Positions 46,291-58,970 of a stretch of 64,000 nucleotides of DNA are shown piece by piece. The DNA comes from Bimuria novae-zelandiae CBS 107.79 (lineage: Eukaryota > Ascomycota > Dothideomycetes > Pleosporales > Didymosphaeriaceae). Each line of letters opens with the position of its first letter. The first letter of the stretch is position 1. The stretch lies in assembly GCA_010015655.1 (NCBI GenBank), contig ML976680.1, positions 386,686 to 450,685 of the forward strand, written 5' to 3'. The translations under genes were made by a program, and so were the position numbers. Below the pieces are notes generated by a model. It did not search any database. It worked only from the letters and a program-made list of their open reading frames with translations, and was not told the origin of the DNA.

Positions 46291-46693
46291 GGCTGGTAAA
46301 TGGGTTGGATCGCAAGGGCCACAGTTAGGTCTGACTAAGCAGAATATTAAAATTTTAAAATTTAAACTCACTATAACTTTTTAAATATAAGGGCTATACT
46401 TATGCAAACTTATTACGAGGCGTATATTTTTATAAGCTAGATACATTAATACTTTATATTTATTTTAGGGAGATATTATCATTTTAGTAGTATTCTACGT
46501 TATTTTTTAAGATGCACAACTTAACATACTATATAATTTTTTGAAAATTAAGTACATTACTATTAATATATATATCTTATATTAAGATTACATAATTATA
46601 GCTCCTCTATTAGAGAGTTTAAGTTTTGAAATTTTGGTATTCTGCTTAGTTAGACCCAACTGTGGCCCTTGCGACCCAACCCATTTACCAGTC
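46291..46693. mobile_element. 403-bp fold-back MITE
   Basis: TIRs of about 85 bp begin G(G/A)CTGGTAAATGGGTTGG and continue through a CGCAAGGGCCACAGTT block. TA flanks are at 46289-46290 and 46694-46695. The centre is AT-only. Adjacent sequence CCTTAAG/CTTAAGG on either side is also inverted. No ORF. Confidence 0.85.
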
Positions 46694-46695
46694 TA

Positions 46696-47785
46696 CTTAA
46701 GGCTACAAAGCTCTATACAGTAGCTATTTTTATAAGACGTTCTAGTGAAGTGGTCTATAAATTCTTAATAATTAATTATAGCTCTATAAAAATCTACTTA
46801 GAGTTATAATAATCCAGCCGCTACGTAAATAAGGCTATAGAGTTTACAATACAGCACCTATAGCTTAGTAGTATTTATAGCTTTAGTAAGGGATTTTTTT
46901 TCTCAATAGCTTCTCTTACTATCTTAATAGTATTTTTTCCGCCTTTTTTTAGTAAGTTTTATAAGACTGCTACTTTTGCGCTTACTTAGTTACCTGATTA
47001 GTCTTCTCTATTACTTAAGCTACTTAAGCCTTAGTCCTTATAACGCGGTTCCCTTATAGTAGCCTTGCTTTAAACTACCTACTTACCCTATAGGCCTTAA
47101 ATTACTAACTTTTTAGAGCTGTAGCTATTCCTTATTAGCCTTCTTTTATTACAGACGGTTACGTACTCTCTATATACGGCTTAGCGACTTAAAAACAGCT
47201 CCGCTATAATTCTTATTAGGCTAATTAAGCTCTAGACACTTGTTACTCTTTTATTTACCTCTTTTTATTACTTAGCGCTACTATTAGGCCCTTATTCTTA
47301 TATTATAGAAGCTACTTTTATATAGTAATTAAGTGCACAATTTTTATTAGTCTTTTTACCTTATTACTATCTCCTACATCTAATATAGTCTTTATAACCT
47401 AGTTAACATTCCTCTAGTTAGACGCGCTAAGTACTAAGATAGACCTTTTTTATAATTTTTACTTAGGTAGGTTAGCCTTATTAAATCCCTTAAGAATCGG
47501 TTCTAAATCTAGAAGTAAGATACCTTAGCTTTTAAGGCCTAAGGTACTCATAATTACCTAAACAAGCTTTATTAAGCCATTTAAAATAGGCTAAAGAAGT
47601 TTCTATTTAAAACTAATAATAGGTTGTAGTACTTATATAGAAAGGCTAAGAGCTCTGCTAAGGAAGTATTAAAAAAAAACTTAAATTTAATAATATTAAG
47701 TAGCTATACTATATGCATTAAATAAGGTAGAAATATAGTATATAAGATCATATTTTAATTATGGTAGTATATAAAATCTAACGTA
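46696..47785. other. AT-rich degenerate DNA
   Basis: No ORF and no recognised domain. Long T-rich stretches suggest minus-strand coding remains of a retroelement. Judging by the shared segment at 50026-50180, transposon D inserted into gypsy-1-like DNA, so part of this may be gypsy sequence. Confidence 0.4.
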
Positions 47786-50015
47786 TCCGGCAGGATGAGC
47801 GGCGCAGGCAAGCGAGTGGCGCACCCTACTAACTTTTTATAATATATTACCTTTTAACTGTAATAGCGTAACTACCTTTTGCTTAATTACCCTATAATAA
47901 AGCAGGTATTTACCTAGCCATCTTAGCTATTACTTAAAATTAAATTTAGAGTAGGCAACGCGCTACTATTACGTTTAATATTTTTAAAACTATACTTTAA
48001 TACTAATACGTAAGAATTATTATATAACGTAATTACTAGCCTAAATAAAAAAATTCTTACGAAGCTGAAAAAGGAGGTAATTATTAGGTATATTTTTAAT
48101 CTAGATTCGCGAGGATTTTCGTCCACGCTAGGTACTGTGCGAGATATGACAGATAAGCTACTCGCTAAGCGAAGCGCTTGTAACAGGAACACTCGCTCGT
48201 CGACACGAGAACCCTTGGCCAGTCAAGACAGGATTCTAGATCATCCGAAAACCGACACTCATCCGTATCGGACCAAGTTCGGATCTATCAGACCGATGGG
48301 GAACTACGGATCCGATTCGGATCTATTTCGGATCCATCAGACCGACGGTCAACCTATGGCAGATATGTGCTAGCTAGTCATCTGGGAAGAGGTGTATTTA
48401 GAGGAGCTGGGGGCCTTTGTAGTTCAGTACCTTTTCCGTATCCTTTCGTACCAGGCCTATAGGCACTTAATTTATTCGAGGCTACATTCTTATACACGCA
48501 CTCCCATATGCCTCTGCTAGGAGATACGCCTATATCGATCCTATGAGTGACCTGCGCCGATACAGCGCTAGTAAGATTAGCAAAAAGTGGCCGCGCAACT
48601 TTATTAAGCAAATAGATAGCCTTACTACGCAGTTTAACTAGCTATATAATTAGTAAAGAGATCTATATAAGGATTTAAAAATAATTAGGGCCTAGTTTAA
48701 CTGTATAGTGCGTACTAAAGCCACCTATAGTATCTATAATTAGGATGCCTATAACTTTAATAAGATAAGCGTTATAATAGATAAGATATTAGCTTAGCTT
48801 AATATTATAGACTTAACAATACGTAGTAGGCTAAAAGTAATATAACTAGGTAATTATAAGTAAGTTATAATAATTTGTAAAATTAATGCTTCTAGCTATA
48901 TAATTTTGCCTTTTATTATTTTTACTAGCTAGTATTACCTTGCTATCTAATATAAGAATAATAATATACTATGCGACTAGGCTTTAGCTATTAGTAATAA
49001 TAGTTAAACTACTAATATACTTAGAATAAAGCAACTAAAGTACTTTATTAATTATATAATAGAGCGCAAGATAGGCGCACACTAGCTACTTATACGTAAT
49101 AATTATAAAAGCTATAACCTGCTTAAATTTTAGTTAATTTATTAAAAAGATAATATCTAAACTTTTAATATACTACTATATATAGTATATCTTTAATAGC
49201 TACTTAATATAAATTACTTTTCTTTGTTAAAGCGCGCTTATAGTTGCTAAATTAAAAGCCTAATACGTGACTATTTTAGATATATTATAAAATTAGAGTT
49301 CCTACTAGCTTTTTGCGTAGCTTAAAAGTAGGTAATTGTAAAAGAGAATATTTATATAAGTTTTTAAGGTGCTAGCCTAGTCCTACATAATCTAGAAGTA
49401 GTAATATTAAAGCTTAATATTAAGCTTTATACGCTAACACTACCTCTACTAAAAGTTACTTTATAAGAAGGTAAAACACTAAGTAATACGCGTAAGCTAG
49501 ATGCTTAATTAATATTAATTTATAATAAAATTTAAAAGTTTAAGAGCTTATCGCCTACTTCTATTATTATAGCACTTAATTAGCTTAAAAAAGGCGCTAA
49601 AGTAATAGCTTATAAAGGTACACTTATACACGATTAGATTAATAGGCTTAAGAAGGCTAATAAAGTCACTATAAAATATAAAAAGTAGAAAGAAAGTAGA
49701 TATAGTAATAAAATACCCTAATAAGGGTAAAGGCATAAGAGATTATGACAAAAAATATTAAGTAGTAGCTAAAAAGTAAAACGCGTTAAGGTAAGGCGTA
49801 ATTAGGCACTATTTAAGATGCTTTAACGCGCTATAACTATTATAAAAAGATTAAGTATAACGTACAAACGTATATAAAGCGTACTATAAATACTACTTAA
49901 TTTAAAATAATAATTATATATAATTATTATTTTGCGTTATTAAGTTAAATTACTATAGAGGTATAAAAAGTCAGTAGGGTATGCCGTTCCCTTGCCTACG
50001 CCGCTTATAAGGGGC
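47786..50015 (+). mobile_element. Fot/pogo-type DDE transposon D, RIP-inactivated
   Basis: 2230 bp flanked by TA (47784-47785, 50016-50017). TIRs of about 55 bp are imperfect and share AGCGGCG(C/T)AGGCAAG and CCCTACT(A/G)ACTTTTTATA. The plus-strand transposase starts before 48580. It reads KKWPRNFIKQIDSLTTQFN, NFNKISVIIDKILA (family: NFDETGF), SYIILPFIIFTS and a later Arg/Lys-rich tail ending in a zinc-knuckle trace near 49840. This order fits Fot/pogo transposases with a C-terminal knuckle. 48115-48600, before the DDE part, is unusually unmutated and contains a 21-bp direct repeat. Confidence 0.85.
48279..48348. repeat. Direct repeat in the 5' region of transposon D
   Basis: TCGGATC(T/C)ATCAGACCGA(T/C)GG occurs at 48279-48299 and 48328-48348, with a third partial copy (TCGGATCTAT) at about 48317. 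GC-rich and unmutated relative to the rest of the element. Confidence 0.8.
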
Positions 50016-50025
50016 TAGTTACTCA

Positions 50026-50180
50026 AGGAGCCAAATTTGCTAAAAGAATACTTATAAATTTAATATAGAGTCTAATGTTAAGCTTTAGGCATTATACTTA
50101 TATATTTAGGATTTATATAACTAAGGGTTAAGGATCTAAGATAATAACTACGCGTAGCCTATTATATACCTTCCTTCCCT
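50026..50180 (+). repeat. Second copy of the gypsy-1 gag-pol junction segment
   Basis: Aligns with 2526-2690 through AATACTTATAAATTTAATA, AAGCTTTAGG, CTTATATATTTAGG and CGTAGCCTATTA landmarks. It begins right after the TA of transposon D, showing that D landed in a copy of the gypsy-1 family. Confidence 0.75.
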
Positions 50181-50753
50181 CTATTAGGGATAAAGAAAAA
50201 TCACTATGTTTTATCTTACTATATAGATTAATAGTTATTTTATTATTTACTTATAATTTTATTATTATTATAAACCTCTTACTAGTTCTATTCTTACGTG
50301 TCTAATTATATATTCTTATTATAAGTAGTTACTACGGCGGTGTGTTCGCACTAGTGCGTTTACTTATTATTATATATATAAACTCGCTCCTTGCCTAGTT
50401 TTTAAACCTTACTTTTTTATACTTTCTTTTTTTTTCTTAACTTTATACACTATAACGTCTTGCTTTTAGCCTAGCCTTTTTTTAACTTTATAATCTAATT
50501 TTTCTTTTTCTTTTAATAAGATAGCTAGCCCTTCGTGTAATAGTTACGTAATAAAGACTCTTAAGTATTAAAAGCGTGCTATTAATTTTAATACAAAAAT
50601 AAAAGAAGCCTTATCCTTATTATAGTTACTTAGCTACTAACTTACAAAAACTAAACTTTTTAAAAATAAAACTACTATTTTTAACGCTAGCGTAATCCTC
50701 CTTAGCTAGCTTACTAAGAAGTTTAGTTCGTTTAAAGTTCGCAAAGTAAGTAC
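50181..50753. other. AT-rich DNA without recognised features
   Basis: T-rich degenerate sequence between the gypsy-1-like fragment and the LTR of gypsy-3. No ORF. Confidence 0.4.
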
Positions 50754-51108
50754 TGTGACGGCCTGGCATGCCGGCAGGACACATGACCTCGCGTGAGAGG
50801 CGCGACTACCTCACGCCTAGGTGCAGCTGCCTCACGCCTGGGCGCAGCTACCCACGCACCCAGTGTAGCTATCTTAGATAGATAGATATTCCGTGCCGAG
50901 CGGCAGCGCATAAAAGCGCCGCAGGCCTGTGTACCTACAGTCTCCTCATCTTAGTGTAGCTAAAATAGAGCTAACCTACCTTATCTACTCTCTTAATGCA
51001 GGAGCCTGTGCCTGTTCTTATATTATATTAAAATCTCTTTACTTAGCTAGAAATAGTAATAAAATATTAAGTTAAACCGCTCGATCTACCTGCGCGCACG
51101 ACTCGACA
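50754..51108 (+). repeat. 5' LTR of gypsy-3
   Basis: Starts TGTGACGGCCTGG in a GC-rich, little-mutated block. It contains a CATAAAAGCGCC promoter-like stretch and direct repeats of a CTCACGCCT(A/G)GG(T/C)GCAGCT unit, and can be ended at CTCGACA. The right limit is approximate because the 3' LTR is not in the window. Gag follows directly. Confidence 0.6.
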
Positions 51109-54100
51109 ACGACCACCTTAAAGAATCTACTATATAACTACGCTAAGCTATTAGTTTATTATAGAGTATAATTACCCGTAATAAAAGGTCCTAATACTAC
51201 TAAGCAACGTACTACTTAAAGGGAGTTAAAGGACGTAGTTCGAAAATAGCACGCTATAGCTAGCTAGGAGAGCTAATTAGCCTGCCGCCCTTTACTTAAC
51301 AAACGTGCTATACAGGCAACCTACTACTTACGTAAAGAGGGCTATAAGAGCCCTAGCCTTTATAAGAGAGGAACCTATTCCTACTAACTATTTTAAGCAC
51401 TACCTGCTCGCCTTCTCCTTACTAGAGAACTAATAACTAGCTACTTTACCCGCAGTATTAATAAAATAGCACTAAAACACCTATTTATAGCGTTAGTCTT
51501 AGAAAAGGAGATGCTGGGCAGCGCGTATAACCTATTTAAGCCCTTTATCTACTAAGAACACGAAATCCAGAGCTATGGCTCTATTACTAAAAAAAACCAT
51601 AATTAAGACACTTCCTTAAAACTTGCTCGTATCTAGCAAGGTATTAATAAGGACCTCTTATAACCTCCTTAGCTACCCACGTTTACTAGTAACAACCTAA
51701 TCACTGCAACGCTAGAGGCCGTAATTAAGCATTTTAGGCAGGAACTAGTAAAGATTACTATAAAGCTAGTTAGCTAGCTACTTCTTCGTGGTGTAGAGCA
51801 ATAATAACTATATATATACCGCTAGATCGCTACTAATACCTTAGCTAAAGGCAAAGGGCTGCATAGAGCCCTTATTTAAGCGCAGCAAAAGATAGACAGG
51901 TTAGAAGCCTAACTTGCTAAACAGGCTATAGTAGGCTCTACCCTTAATATACTAGTAACTTAATTTTATATAACTAAATTCTAAATCCTCCTTTAGACCC
52001 TAAGCTAGAGCGTCCCCTCCGCTAACAACCTGCTAAGCTCTAAGTCTAGTAAGTCTAATAACTTATGTTTTTCGCGCTTATTACTATTTAAGCCTGTTAC
52101 TTGTCTATATACACGCTCTTTAAGCGCAAGCTAGCGCTTAGTTAAGTTCCTAGACCCTCCGCTACTCTTAGATAATAAGATAACTACGACCTTTAAGCAC
52201 TAGAGGGCCTATATAGAGAATAAACTTCGGTCTAACCGCGATTAGTTTGTGGGAGAGACTTTAGAGGATACCTAAGAGCGTATTATAGTATATATAACTA
52301 CACGCACAGAGGATCCCGCCCGTAACTAACTTATAACTTTAATTAAAGCTCTATAAGACAGTGGCGAACGTATTAATAGTAAATTTATAATAGATATAAT
52401 AGAGTAAGCTTTTGGCGACCTATATAAGGAAAAAAAGGCCCGTTAGGCATTTATTTAATTACGCCTCTACTCTATAGCTAAGTTTACTAGCTTCTAAGTA
52501 GACTTCTTCCGCCTTACGACGCAGCGTAAGCTACCTACTAACTAATAGGTTAAAGAGTTCTACGAAAAGCTTATAAATTAACTCTATATAAATATAGGCC
52601 GTGATATTTATCGCTTTAAGGATAATTACTCTAAGTTTATTAACATCGCCCGCGACCTCGTACAAGAGGTAGTAATTATAGACTCCTAGGTTACAGCACG
52701 CACCAAACAAGAATCTTAAAAGAAAGCTACTTCTACCTTAGCCACTAGGTCTCGCGAGTACGCTTTAATACTAGTGTAGCCTCTTACTCGTATATAGCTA
52801 ACGCGCGCCACCACTATAGCTCTAAATAGCTAGCTTACCTACTACTATTATAAAAAGTTAAGATATATTACTTAAGACTGCCTAAATAGCCCTATTAATT
52901 AGAAAGCGTTAGAGGCCAGCGATTTAGCACCGCAAGCTAATAAAAAGATATACTATAAGGCTAAGGACAGAGGCTTCCTCTCTTCTAACAAGGAATTAGG
53001 AAAAGTATTACTCTAGGGGAAGTCTCCTTCCTAGAGAATCCTATAAGAGCTACTAGCATACAAGACCTCTTATTTAGCAAAATTGCTTTTACTCTGCCCT
53101 GCTACATCTTAACAAACAGGCTAGTAATTAGGTTAAAGGCTCTTATTAACACAGGCGTAGGTAGCTACGTCCTAGTCTACCTTAAATACCTCCGTATAAT
53201 TAAGAAGGGACTTAAGGCATTTATTAAAAGCATAGAAGCTGTTTCCCTAGCTAGATATAATAGTTAACTAAACAGGCAGGTAAATAAGCACTTCTAGGCT
53301 AACCTAGTGCTAGACAGCCACCGCCTTACTACTCACTTTATACCCTGCGATACTAGCCGCCACGACCTTATAGTTAGCCGTAAGCTTCTTAAGGAAGCTA
53401 ACGTCTAGATTAACTATAGGTAGTAGATACTTAAGTAGCTAGACATAACATAGATTAACTGTAAACAAGACATTATTATCCTAACGCAGGGCATAGCTAC
53501 AGGAATTAATCCTAAGTATTAGGTAGATACTAACTAACGTGACAAGCTTATAGACGTAGCTATTATATAGTATATCTACCGCTTATCGCAGCAATCCCCT
53601 CAGCGTCGTACCTACTAAAAGAACCTAGCGAAGATAGAGGAGTAGCTCCGCTACCAAGCGCTGCCATTACAAGAGTAGTAGCTAACTCGCCCTAAACCTG
53701 TCTCCCGCGAGGACCTCGCTAAGACAGGCCTTAAGATTAATATTATAAAAGTTATAGTATTTATAATTAATGCGCATTAGAAAGAGACAGTTATTAGCTA
53801 TATTAGTGTTTATAAAGTAGAGAAGCTAATCCAAGACCGTAAGAAAAAGATAGACTAAACAAACCTGCTAGACCTAGACAAAGAACTCCGCTAGCTTCTT
53901 ATAAAGAAGTTACTATTCCTAGGCTATGCGGGCGCTACCCTAGCTTACTTCTTAAAAAAGGACTTTAACGTACTACCTCTACACCGCGATGGCGTTAATT
54001 ATAACATTAAGCTAACCGCGGATAACACACTAATATTAAGCCTACTATATAGCATGTCTCTAGAGTAGTTATAGCTTATTAAGGATTACTTAAATAACTA

Positions 54101-56395
54101 CCTCTAACGCGCCTTACGCCTTACTAGTACTATTTACTAAAAAGCCTAGAGGGGGGTAGCGATTTTGTGTTAACTATTGCAAGCTTAACGCTATTATAAA
54201 GAAAGATATCTATCCTATCTTACTTATCTAAGAGACCCTTGCGAGGCTCGCCCATGCTAAGATATTTACTAAGCTAGACGTACGGCAGGCCTTTTATCGC
54301 ATTTGACTAGACAAGGAAGCAGAGGACCTAACCATATTTTATATACGCTATAGTAACTATAAGTATCGTATGCTCTTATTTAGTCTCTATAATAGACCTG
54401 CCACCTTTTAGTAATATATTAACAGGGTACTGCATGGCCTACTTAACAACTTTTACATAGCATATCTAGACAATATCCTTATTTACTTAGAGGATCCACT
54501 ACACTATAAGGAGCATGTTGCGCAGGTGCTTAAACGACTCCGCGACGCTAGTTTACAAGCAGATATTAAGAAGAGCGAGTTTATAGTAACTAGGACAAAG
54601 TTCCTTAGCCTTATTATTAGCACTTAAGGTATTTACAAGGACCTAAAGAAGATTACTACTATGCAGGACTAGCCTGTGCCTATATTAGTTAAAAGTATAT
54701 AGTTATTTTTAGGCTTCTATAACTTCTACCGAACCTTCCTTAAGGACTATAGACACATTATTAGACTGCTTATAAAGCTCCTTAAGAAGGGCGCCTAGCA
54801 TGCCTTTAAAGAGCAAGAGCTTATAGCCTTTTAGCAAGTTAAAGACCTTATGCTATTAGATAACGTACTTACTTATTACTCTCCCTATCGCGTCACACGC
54901 ATAGAAATAGACGCGAGTAATAGTGTTATTACTAGCGTACTCTCTTAGCTACAGGACAACGGACTCTGGCGACCTATAGCCTTCTATTCTAAGACAATAA
55001 GCGACCCGCAGATAAACTACAATACACACGATAAAGAGATGCTAGCCGTAATCTATAGCCTTAAAGAATAGAGATCTTAGCTTATTAGTTTACAGATAAC
55101 TAAGCCCTTTAGCGCTATTACTAATTATTAAGCGCTAGAGTACTTCTCTACTAAGCGCGAGCTTACTCCTCGATAAATACGCTAGGCTATAATAGTGGCT
55201 AATTTTAACCTAAAGCTTACCTACTAACTAGGTACTACTAACGTGGTGGCTAACGCGCTATCACGCAAGCAGGAGGAACTATAGACTTAAAAGAAGAAGA
55301 ATAAGGTAGCTCGCATAAGGGTCTTCTTATAGGCTAAGTAGCTAGACGTTAACATAGTGTAAGAAGCTATAACCTAACTCGCTAACCTAGCCACTTAAGG
55401 ATTATAAGGCTAGGAGCTTAAGATCGCTGTAATAAACACCTTTCTAGCCTCTCCCTTTATAGAGGATCCTCATGCCCTCGTTAATTAGGTAATTAAGGTA
55501 AACTAGAATCACGATAGCCTATAAAAGCTACGGGAAAAAGCTCTATCTAATAACTAAGGACTATAAAAGCTAAATAATTAAGATCTACTCTTATATAAAG
55601 ATTAGCTAGTTATCCCAGCAGTTAACTTCTTACGTACCTACTTAATCTAAGCCACCTATGCTACGTAGCTCACTGCTCACCTAGGAAAAAGGAAGACAGC
55701 GAAGCTACTTAGAGATTAGTACTATTAGCTAAATCTAGCGAAGGATGTGGACACCTATGTCGCCGCCTATAAGGCTTATTAATAGAGTTATACGCCCCGT
55801 AACTGCACCCTAGGACTACTTAAGCTACTACTAATACTAGAGCGAGCATAGCAGGACGTTTTAATAGACTTTAAGTTATTCCCACCTAACAAGAAAGGGT
55901 ATAATAACGCCTTTATTATAGTTAACTGCCTAAGCAAGCGCTGCTTCTCACTGCCTTGCTATAAGATAACCACGGCGGAACAGGCTACAGATATGTACTA
56001 TCGCTACATCTGGCGCGTGTACGGCCCACCCAAGTCTATTATCTCTGATCGAGGCCTGTAGTTTATCTTAGCATTTATAAATAAGCTATACTAACTTGTG
56101 GGCGTTAAGCAAAAGCTCTTAACAGCTTATTATCTTTAGACTAATAGCAATATAGAAATTATAAACTAGTACCTTAACTAGCGCCTTCGCCTATTTATTA
56201 ACTACTACTAGGATAACTAGTCTGACCTACTACCCTGCATGGACTGGGCTTAGGCTATACTGCCTTATGAGACTACAGGCCTCTCGCCGTACGAGATCGA
56301 GTTCGGACATCAGCCTACACACTACTGGGACTAGGAAGAGCGGACAAAGATCTCGCCCACAGCCCGTGAGCAAATGTCTCGAGAGTAGTAGTAGT
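51109..56395 (+). mobile_element. Ty3/gypsy retrotransposon body (gypsy-3), 3'-interrupted
   Basis: Plus strand, long gag then pol. There is a zinc knuckle remnant at about 52847 (CYYYKKLRYIT for a CX2C...H pattern), protease (about 53130: LINTGVGSYVLVYL, Asp changed to Asn), RT (about 53990-54700, AYLDNILIYL; second Asp of YLDD is Asn at 54472-54474) and RNase H (about 54880-55250: EIDASNSVITSVL). Integrase (about 55600-56390) reads DVLIDFKLFPPNKKGYNNAF, SKSIISDRGL-type, NIEIINQYLN and SPYEIEFGHQPTHYWD. It differs from gypsy-1/2 in sequence. Coding stops around 56395, where LINE-derived DNA begins; the 3' end and 3' LTR are missing here. Confidence 0.85.
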
Positions 56396-56726
56396 AGTAT
56401 TAATTAACGTCCAGGAACGCAATGTTCTAGCCTCCCATAGGGCATGGGGACGCGCCGAGTAGCCACTTTAGGGCCAGCTAGAGTGGTAAAGGCGTTTCTT
56501 GCTATAAAGCTATTGCCGTCTCTTGTAGCGGCTCGTGAGAGTCCGCCCCCCTCCGTGCGGGGGCCAAATCCTTATCTTCTTACCTATAGGCTGAGATGTC
56601 TAGGTTTATCTATTATACATGTAGACTAAGAGTAGAGTAGGGGCAGCTTTGGCTACCCCGAAGCTATGTTGGAGAGTGCCAAGACTTTAGTGTAAGACTA
56701 GAGAGAAAAGGCAAGGGGTTGTTAGA

Positions 56727-56978
56727 TTAATCTTCTGTAAGCTCAAGTAGAAGTTGGAAATCTTTTGGCTCAAGTGCCTTCAGGTATTCCACGCCTTCCC
56801 TGGTGGTGCCAGGGGGGCACGCTGGCCGTTTTGGCCAGTAGCGGAACTTTCGAACTGATCGTGGGTAGTGTACAATGTGGTCGGGCGCCAGGTCTGCCCC
56901 GTAGGGGCATTTCGTGGCGGCGTCTTCATGCCTAAACTTCTTATAATACCAGGCGTAGTGTCCGTGGCGGGTGCGCAT
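56727..56978 (-). pseudogene. LINE ORF2 C-terminus (zinc-knuckle end), intact
   Basis: An 83-residue open stretch starting MRTRHGHYAWYYKKFRHEDA. The following CPYGADLAPDHIVHYPR is the LINE C-terminal CPCG...H...CPR-type knuckle with Cys-to-Tyr changes at two positions. It ends at the genuine stop of ORF2. It is not an independent gene. Confidence 0.8.
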
Positions 56979-58847
56979 GGACAGGAGCTTAGCAAGTGTT
57001 GGTTATTAGAGAGTAAGCTCCTTTAGCTATTTTGTAAGGCGGTAAGTGAGGTCCCACTGCATGTACCATTTAGACAACTTGGGTGAGCGGGCGCGCCACC
57101 AGTCCATCTCAGCGCTCCTAGTGTGGGCGCGAACGTCTGAATTAAGGCCTAAGACTATAGGCTTAGCTGCCATGCCGTATAGAGGTCGGGGGGACTTTGC
57201 TACGTTGTTAGCTAGCTAGTCTACTAATTTATTCCCTTCTATTTCGTAGTGACCTAGGGCCCACTAGATAGTAATGTCTAGGTTCTCTATTGTTTCCTGG
57301 CATCTAACAAACGCCTACTACAAGGAGGGGGACGAGTTGCCTCTTATATACTATATAATAGAGGTGCTATTAATACACATATATATATATCTTAGCTAGT
57401 AGGTGGGCGTATTAAGCGTGTAGGCGAGTCCCCGCTAAGCGCTAATAGCTTTAGTATTAAAAACGTAGGACCTAGGGTTAAAAGAGCTATTACCCTATAA
57501 AATAAGGGCCTAACCTTTATATACGGCGTAGCTGTACGTGACGTGCTTAACGCCGTTAATCCATTATTTAGAACTATCTAAGAAGATAGTAATAGCGGTC
57601 TGCGGAAGGAGAGCCTACTACTCTTTAAAGAGATAGGCGGCATTCTTCTTGGCTTCTTGGCCTATAGGGTTGGTGCGGCTCCCAGGGGAGTAGTGGGGGG
57701 CGCGGAAGTCTGGTCGGGATACTAGGTAGAAGATTTATGCGAGTTATTATACCTTTAAGCGGGCTCTCTATAGGAGGCCTACACCTTGGCCTCTTTTAAC
57801 TATAGGCAAGAGAGTCTTAGTAGTTAGTAAGTATTTATTATTAGTTATTAGCAAGTGTGCTGTAAAGCAAAGCTTACATATCTTAAGTGCCACTATTGCT
57901 AAAGGGAGTCCTGCATCCTAAAAGACGGCAATAGTAGGTGTAATCTAATAGGCCAGCGCGATAGCTCTATATACCTGCTTAAGGACTTTATTAAGTGCGT
58001 TAATATGCTAGCCTAGTTAGATACTCACCTTAGCGCGTCTCGATTGGCACATAATTCTGAAGGGCTTAGTCCTGCCTCTATACCAGGCCTCCGCGCCGTA
58101 CAGGAGCCGTGGGAGGACGTAGGCGATTACCGCCTTACGGAGGGACCCTAGTAGGGGGCCGTGTTTAATTCGAGCCAGGCTATAGATATAATATACAATA
58201 ACCCTTATCTTGGCGGCGCGAGTCGCGATATAGGCCTTAAAGGTTAGCTTCTTGTTAAACTATACGCCTAGCTAGCGCAGGGCCCCGTTTCCACTCCTAG
58301 GGAGAATAGGGTGTATAGTAAGGTTCTTATTAATAATACAGGGAGGCGCGTAGTCTCCTTTTTATCGTATAAAATAGATTATTTTAAGCTTATTAGGTAA
58401 GAAAGCAATCTTGTTATCTACGCTATATTTAATAATATTACGCATATTTTTCGCGAGTTGTTTAGTGTTATAGTCCAGGCTATAAGAGGCTTTATATAGG
58501 CAAATGTTGTTAGCGTATCCAAATCGCAGCGTAGTGTCCTAAAGGAGAAGTTCCGCCAGGTATAGCATGTAGATAACTAGTAAGAGGGGCGAGCCCTGCG
58601 GAGTGCCGCAAGCCACTAGGTGGCGGCTGGATTAGTGTTAGCCATAGTAGATAAGTATATATCGATTTGTAAGAATGTTACGCGTAAGCACAAGAACCTT
58701 TTAGTGCCAGCCTTATCCTTTTATTTAGTGTAGTAAGTAGTTAACAAGGAGGGCGTTAAAGGCCCTAAGCACGTCTATAGTAACTATAGTAACGTGCTAG
58801 CTTTTACTAAAGGCTAGTTCTACTCAGAGCTGGCAACAAGCAAGTTA

Positions 58848-58970
58848 ACTTAATAACTTAACTTAATTAACTTAATTATAGCAAGTCAATTAAGTCAATT
58901 AGGGAGGCAAAAGTTATTAAGTTAATTAAGTAAATTATGCCTGTTTAATTAACTTAATTGGCAGACTTAA
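58848..58970. repeat. Left subterminal repeat array of hAT F
   Basis: Multiple copies of AACTTAATTAACTTAATT and its reverse complement in about 120 bp. A matching array lies at 61660-61805. Subterminal repeats are where hAT transposases bind. Confidence 0.7.
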
